From an uncultured Burkholderiaceae bacterium (GTDB lineage: Bacteria; Pseudomonadota; Gammaproteobacteria; Burkholderiales; Burkholderiaceae_F), in NCBI GenBank assembly GCA_937936215.1, contig CALGWX010000321.1, positions 1 through 9,556 on the forward strand: DNA of 9,556 bases, written 5' to 3'. The position numbers were made by a program, and so were the translations under genes. The notes below the pieces were generated by a model. It ran no database searches. It was not told the DNA's origin and saw nothing but the letters and a program-made list of their open reading frames with translations. Positions 7,313 to 9,556 of the stretch are shown one piece after another (the first letter of the stretch is position 1; the number at the start of each line of letters is the position of its first letter).

Positions 7313-7579
7313 CTAACTTCCATCGCAAAGGCCCATGCGCGGCCGCGGCGGCTCGGAACTGTCGCTCTTCGGATCGCTGGCCTTCGGCTTGGCGGACTTG
7401 TCGGCGCGCACCTTCTCCTTCGGCTTGCGCTGTGCTTCGCTGCCTGTCTTCGCGCCGACGGGCCTGTCCCGAGGCGGCGGCTGCGCGTTCGCGTTGCCGC
7501 CGCCAATGGCCGCCGCGGCGAACACGATGAGCCAGCAACGAAAAAGGCGAAGCGGACCCGTCAAAACCGGCGGGGTCAT
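7313..7579 (-). CDS. small exported Lys/Pro-rich protein of unknown function
   Basis: This 88-residue reading frame starts 22 bases after the soxX stop on the same strand. It has a convincing Sec signal: basic start, hydrophobic stretch CWLIVFAAAAIGGG (15-28) and a cleavage site after NANA (residue 32). The mature part is hydrophilic and low in complexity, rich in Lys, Pro, Ser and Arg (KPKEKVRADKSAKPKASDPK at 52-71), and would be disordered and positively charged. A lone Cys (residue 85) is near the end. The ribosome site is weak (AGG). Some sox operons carry a small SoxAX-binding protein (SoxK/SaxB) near soxAX, and position and export fit that idea, but I see no sequence match that would justify the name. 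It ends in TAG, whereas every other gene end I can read here is TGA. Confidence 0.5.
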   Translation of the reverse strand: MTPPVLTGPLRLFRCWLIVFAAAAIGGGNANAQPPPRDRPVGAKTGSEAQRKPKEKVRADKSAKPKASDPKSDSSEPPRPRMGLCDGS

Positions 7580-7601
7580 CGTGACGCCTGCCGGGGCTGC
7601 C

Positions 7602-8228
7602 TCAACGGTTCACCGGCGAGGCCGGATCGAGCAGGTAAGCGGTGATGTGCGCCACCTTCTCCGGCGTGAGGATGCCGTGCACGCCGAAGCGGGTCATGTT
7701 CGAGCAGGCGCTGAACGCCATCGCGTTGTAGATCTTGCCGTAGGTGTAGCGGACGATGGCGTCGCTCGACCCACGCAGCTTGCCGTAGCCGGCCAGGCTC
7801 GGGCCGAGATTGCCGGCGGCGACTTCCTTCTTGTCGATCTCGTGGCAGGCGTAGCAGTTGCCGCCGGGATCGCGCTTGGGATCGTCCGGCTCCACTTTTC
7901 CGACGCGCATCGCATTGCCGGCCTTGGCGATTTTCTCGCCGACCTTCCAGTCGCCCATCAGCTTGCCGTCGGCGGGGTATTTGATGCGCGCCGCCTCGCG
8001 CGCCTCGATCGCGCGCGCGACCGCCGGCGGCGGATTGTTGCGGTACTTCGAGCACTCCATCTGCGTCTCGTCCTGGCGCAGACGCTCGAGCGGCTGATTG
8101 TCGCCCGGCAGCCAGCTTTGGGCGATGTAGCGGGCGACCAGCGCGTCGGTGTCGCTTGCGTCGGGCGTGGCGCAGCCGGCCAGCGTGACGACGAGCGGCG
8201 CGATCAGGGTCATCGTTGCGTATTTCAT
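7602..8228 (-). CDS. soxX: SoxX, monohaem c-type cytochrome of the thiosulfate-oxidising SoxAX complex
   Basis: SoxX pairs with SoxA in the periplasm to join thiosulfate oxidatively to the SoxY cysteine. The protein has 208 residues. It begins with a lipoprotein signal, with the lipobox ending LAGC at Cys19, so it is probably anchored to a membrane. The single haem motif is CYACH (125-129), preceded by DPGGN. The distal ligand is expected to be Met178 in CSNMTRFGVHGILTPE, the usual SoxX ending. The region before residue 110 is the longer N-terminal extension seen in some SoxX proteins. Its Shine-Dalgarno overlaps the soxA stop codon, and the intergenic gap is only 12 bases, so the two are co-transcribed and probably translationally coupled. 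Confidence 0.93.
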   Translation of the reverse strand: MKYATMTLIAPLVVTLAGCATPDASDTDALVARYIAQSWLPGDNQPLERLRQDETQMECSKYRNNPPPAVARAIEAREAARIKYPADGKLMGDWKVGEKIAKAGNAMRVGKVEPDDPKRDPGGNCYACHEIDKKEVAAGNLGPSLAGYGKLRGSSDAIVRYTYGKIYNAMAFSACSNMTRFGVHGILTPEKVAHITAYLLDPASPVNR

Positions 8229-8235
8229 GGTCCGG

Positions 8236-8243
8236 CCTCCTCA
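8236..8243 (-). promoter_or_regulatory. soxA stop codon fused to the soxX Shine-Dalgarno
   Basis: On the minus strand TGAGGAGG combines the soxA TGA (8243-8241) with AGGAGG (8241-8236), seven bases before the soxX ATG. This arrangement couples translation of the two partners and supports equal synthesis. Confidence 0.75.
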
Positions 8244-9044
8244 GCGCTTGATGCCCGGCACGTCGATCACGCCGCCTTCGGCACGCCTGGTCAGGTACGC
8301 GATCAGCGCGACCGACGCCGGCGAGCCGTAGTCGATGTCCGGCAGCCGCATCTGCCAGTGGCAGTCCCACATCCGATGCTGCATCGTGCGCACGGTGCCG
8401 TGTGAGACGCGATACGTCGGCCACGTGGCCATGACCGACTGCACGTCCTTGACGTCGTTCTTGTTCATCAGCGACTGCAGCCGGATGCGCTTGCCGCTTT
8501 CGTTGTGACAGGTCGAGCAGGAGAAGTCCATCAGACCCCAGCGGCGGTAGAACAGCGCCTCGCCGACCTTCAGGGACTCCTGCTCCAACGGATGCGCGGT
8601 CGGCATCGCGAAGCGCATGCCGGTGGACTTTTCGGCGACGAACACCGCCAGCATTTCCAGCTCGGTCGGGTTCTCGTTGCGACGCTGGTCGGAGTACGGC
8701 TTGCGCTTGATCTCGGCGATGTCGCGCCCCTGAAGCTCGACCATGCAGGTCAGCAGCCTCGACTCCAGATCCTGCACGCGGCCGGTGTCGGCGAAGTAGC
8801 GCGGCAGTTGCGCATAGGCGCCCTTGAGCACGCCCGGCCCGAGCCCGAAGTCGCAGCGCTCGAGCGAAGCGTTCTTCGGTCCCGCCTTGCGCTTGAACAG
8901 TTCCTCACCACGCGCGATCCACAGGAAGGCCGGATTCGCGTCCTTGTCGGCGAGCAGGGCTCGGTACTCATCGACATTGGCCTGGCCGAAGGCGGGCATC
9001 TGGGCGAATGCCAGCAGTGCCGTGCAGGCGAGCTTCAATCGCAT
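8241..9044 (-). CDS. soxA: SoxA, c-type cytochrome/catalytic subunit of SoxAX
   Basis: The 267-residue protein matches SoxA throughout: signal peptide ending AFGQA, GPKNASLERCDFGLGPGVLK (55-74), GAYAQLPRYFADTGRV, ESRLLTCMVELQG, the haem motif CSTCH (176-180), GKRIRLQ, TWPTYRVSHGTVRTMQHRMW, and the active-site Cys228 in DCHWQMRLPDIDYGS. That cysteine is the haem-ligating persulfide residue of the family. Only one haem motif is present. Cys64 and Cys100 replace the N-terminal haem and probably form a disulfide, as in monohaem SoxA proteins. ATG 9044 is chosen over the upstream in-frame start near 9098 because the signal peptide begins there and GGGAG stands eight bases before it. It is the first gene after a control region with a sigma54-type promoter. 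No soxY or soxZ precedes it, unlike common soxYZAXB operons. Confidence 0.94.
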   Translation of the reverse strand: MRLKLACTALLAFAQMPAFGQANVDEYRALLADKDANPAFLWIARGEELFKRKAGPKNASLERCDFGLGPGVLKGAYAQLPRYFADTGRVQDLESRLLTCMVELQGRDIAEIKRKPYSDQRRNENPTELEMLAVFVAEKSTGMRFAMPTAHPLEQESLKVGEALFYRRWGLMDFSCSTCHNESGKRIRLQSLMNKNDVKDVQSVMATWPTYRVSHGTVRTMQHRMWDCHWQMRLPDIDYGSPASVALIAYLTRRAEGGVIDVPGIKR

Positions 9045-9102
9045 GGTCTTGTCTCCCTTCTTGTCGCGGCGCGGCAAGCAAGCAGCGCCTGAGGTCAACC
9101 CC

Positions 9103-9120
9103 GTGCACGATTTGGGCCAG
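9103..9120 (-). promoter_or_regulatory. candidate sigma54 (-24/-12) promoter for soxAX
   Basis: On the minus strand CTGGCCCAAATCGTGCAC has the invariant GG (9118-9117) and GC (9106-9105) separated by exactly ten bases. It fits YTGGCACG-N4-TTGCW with mismatches only at the A and G of CACG and the first T of TTGC. The start of transcription would fall near 9093, giving a leader of about 49 bases before the soxA ATG. An NtrC-type activator gene lies next to it, and two dyads sit at enhancer distance. This is a pattern match, not proof. Confidence 0.5.
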
Positions 9121-9134
9121 GCCGCCTAGGCGGC
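9121..9134. repeat. perfect 14-base palindrome GCCGCCTAGGCGGC
   Basis: The palindrome abuts the upstream edge of the candidate -24 box. It shares CCTAGGCGG with the copy at 6560-6568. No T-run follows in either direction, so a terminator for the upstream activator gene is not well supported. A repressor or second-regulator operator next to the promoter is possible. Confidence 0.4.
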
Positions 9135-9186
9135 GCAAGGCCTTGATTCGTCGCGGATCGGCGCGGCGCCTGCGCGGCGGCCGGCC

Positions 9187-9217
9187 TTGCAATCCGCAAC
9201 GGGTCGTGCGAAACGCA
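9187..9217. promoter_or_regulatory. tandem TGC-N5-GCA dyads, candidate activator-binding (enhancer) sites
   Basis: TGCAATCCGCA (9188-9198) and TGCGAAACGCA (9207-9217) share TGC-N5-GCA with centres 19 bases apart. The first extends to TTGC-N5-GCAA. They lie roughly 95-125 bases upstream of the predicted soxA transcription start, where dimers of NtrC-type activators usually bind. The half-site resembles the TGC...GCA ends of the NtrC consensus, though the activator here need not be NtrC. Confidence 0.42.
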
Positions 9218-9241
9218 AGATCGGGGCAACGGCGGGGAGAG

Positions 9242-9556
9242 TCAGTCCGGCGAATCGGCGCGAAGCTTGCGCCACAGCGTCGAGGCGTCGATGCCGAGCA
9301 GCTTCGCCGCGCGGCTGCGGTTGCCGCCGCAGCGCTGCAGGACGTGTTCGATCCAGCGCCGCTCGACCTCGGCCAGCGTGGCGTTGTCCGGCCACAGGTT
9401 GGGCGGCGCGCCGGCCGGAGCCCGCAGCTCGGCCGGTAGCTCGGCCACGGTCACGGCGTTTCCCGGCGCCAGTACCAATGCCCGCTGGACGACGTTCTCC
9501 AGTTCGCGCACGTTGCCGGGCCAGCGGTATCGCACCAGCGCCGCCATCGCCGCCTC
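9242..9556 (-). CDS. sigma54-dependent Fis-family response regulator/activator, C-terminal part
   Basis: The gene enters from beyond the right edge, so only the last 104 residues are visible and the start is unknown. The fragment has the end of an AAA+ sigma54-interaction domain (RYRWPGNVRELENVVQRALV), a linker rich in Ala, Glu and Pro, and a Fis-type DNA-binding domain (TLAEVERRWIEHVL, then GGNRSRAAKLLGIDASTLWRKL) with a clear helix-turn-helix. Such proteins hydrolyse ATP to open promoters held by sigma54 RNA polymerase. The AAA+ start, the GAFTGA loop and any receiver or sensor domain lie outside the window, so its signal is unknown. It reads in the same direction as soxA and stops 197 bases before it, making regulation of soxAX a natural hypothesis. 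Confidence 0.9.
   Translation of the reverse strand, partial: EAAMAALVRYRWPGNVRELENVVQRALVLAPGNAVTVAELPAELRAPAGAPPNLWPDNATLAEVERRWIEHVLQRCGGNRSRAAKLLGIDASTLWRKLRADSPD

Noticed and set aside
6614..7579. One long gene joining the small exported protein to the Crp-type regulator by reading through TAG and TAA
   Set aside because: The two share a frame, which happens by chance one time in three, and the bridge between them is Arg-rich with no family likeness.
9070..9098. TTGACC as a sigma70 -35 box for soxA
   Set aside because: No acceptable -10 hexamer follows at 16-18 bases; the GG-N10-GC element nearby is a better candidate.
9203..9223. Alternative sigma54 element TCGCACG-N5-TTGC before soxA
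   Set aside because: The spacing is one base too long and the -24 GG is CG, so it fails the invariant positions.

Overview
The window is GC-rich DNA with the gene density and G/C-ending codons of a high-GC proteobacterium. A chemolithotrophic sulfur oxidiser is likely because soxA and soxX are both recognisable. The A-then-X gene order and a Burkholderiales/Rhodocyclales-looking intergenic repeat hint at a betaproteobacterium. That placement is an inference.

Layout. A plus-strand block runs from 122 to 5203. It holds an ArsP/DUF318-type permease, a CxxC thioredoxin-like redox protein, a small DUF2798-like membrane protein, the C-terminal stub of a thiolase, a TauE/SafE-type exporter, an FmdE-family metal protein, a SufC-like ABC ATPase and a SufB/SufD-like partner. 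A minus-strand block runs from the right edge back to 5164. In order of transcription it holds the 3' end of a sigma54-dependent (NtrC-type) activator, a 197-base control region, soxA, soxX, a small exported Lys/Pro-rich protein, a Crp/Fnr-type regulator and a multiheme cytochrome c. The two blocks converge, and their last genes overlap by 40 bases.

How the genes may work together. SoxAX is the periplasmic cytochrome pair that oxidatively attaches thiosulfate to the SoxY carrier, but no soxYZ, soxB or soxCD lies here. TauE/SafE exporters move sulfite or organosulfur anions, the CxxC protein and permease form a commonly paired redox/transport unit, and the multiheme cytochrome could handle electrons. 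The SufC/SufBD/FmdE set sits outside any recognisable suf operon and may be an accessory metal or Fe-S handling module. Its link to sulfur oxidation is inferred from adjacency only.

The most striking feature is a cluster of lesions between about 2700 and 7225. FmdE carries an in-frame TAG at codon 6 and has Asn where the metal-binding motif usually has His. The SufBD-like gene has a one-base frameshift. The Crp-type regulator has an in-frame TAA at codon 31. The cytochrome has one haem motif changed from CxxCH to CxxFH. The thiolase stub lies further left. The soxAX genes and the other plus-strand genes look intact. This could be real decay of an accessory locus, sequence error, or, least likely, readthrough of TAG/TAA. 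The second notable signal is a GG-N10-GC sigma54-type promoter upstream of soxA, with two tandem TGC-N5-GCA dyads at enhancer distance, next to the sigma54 activator gene.
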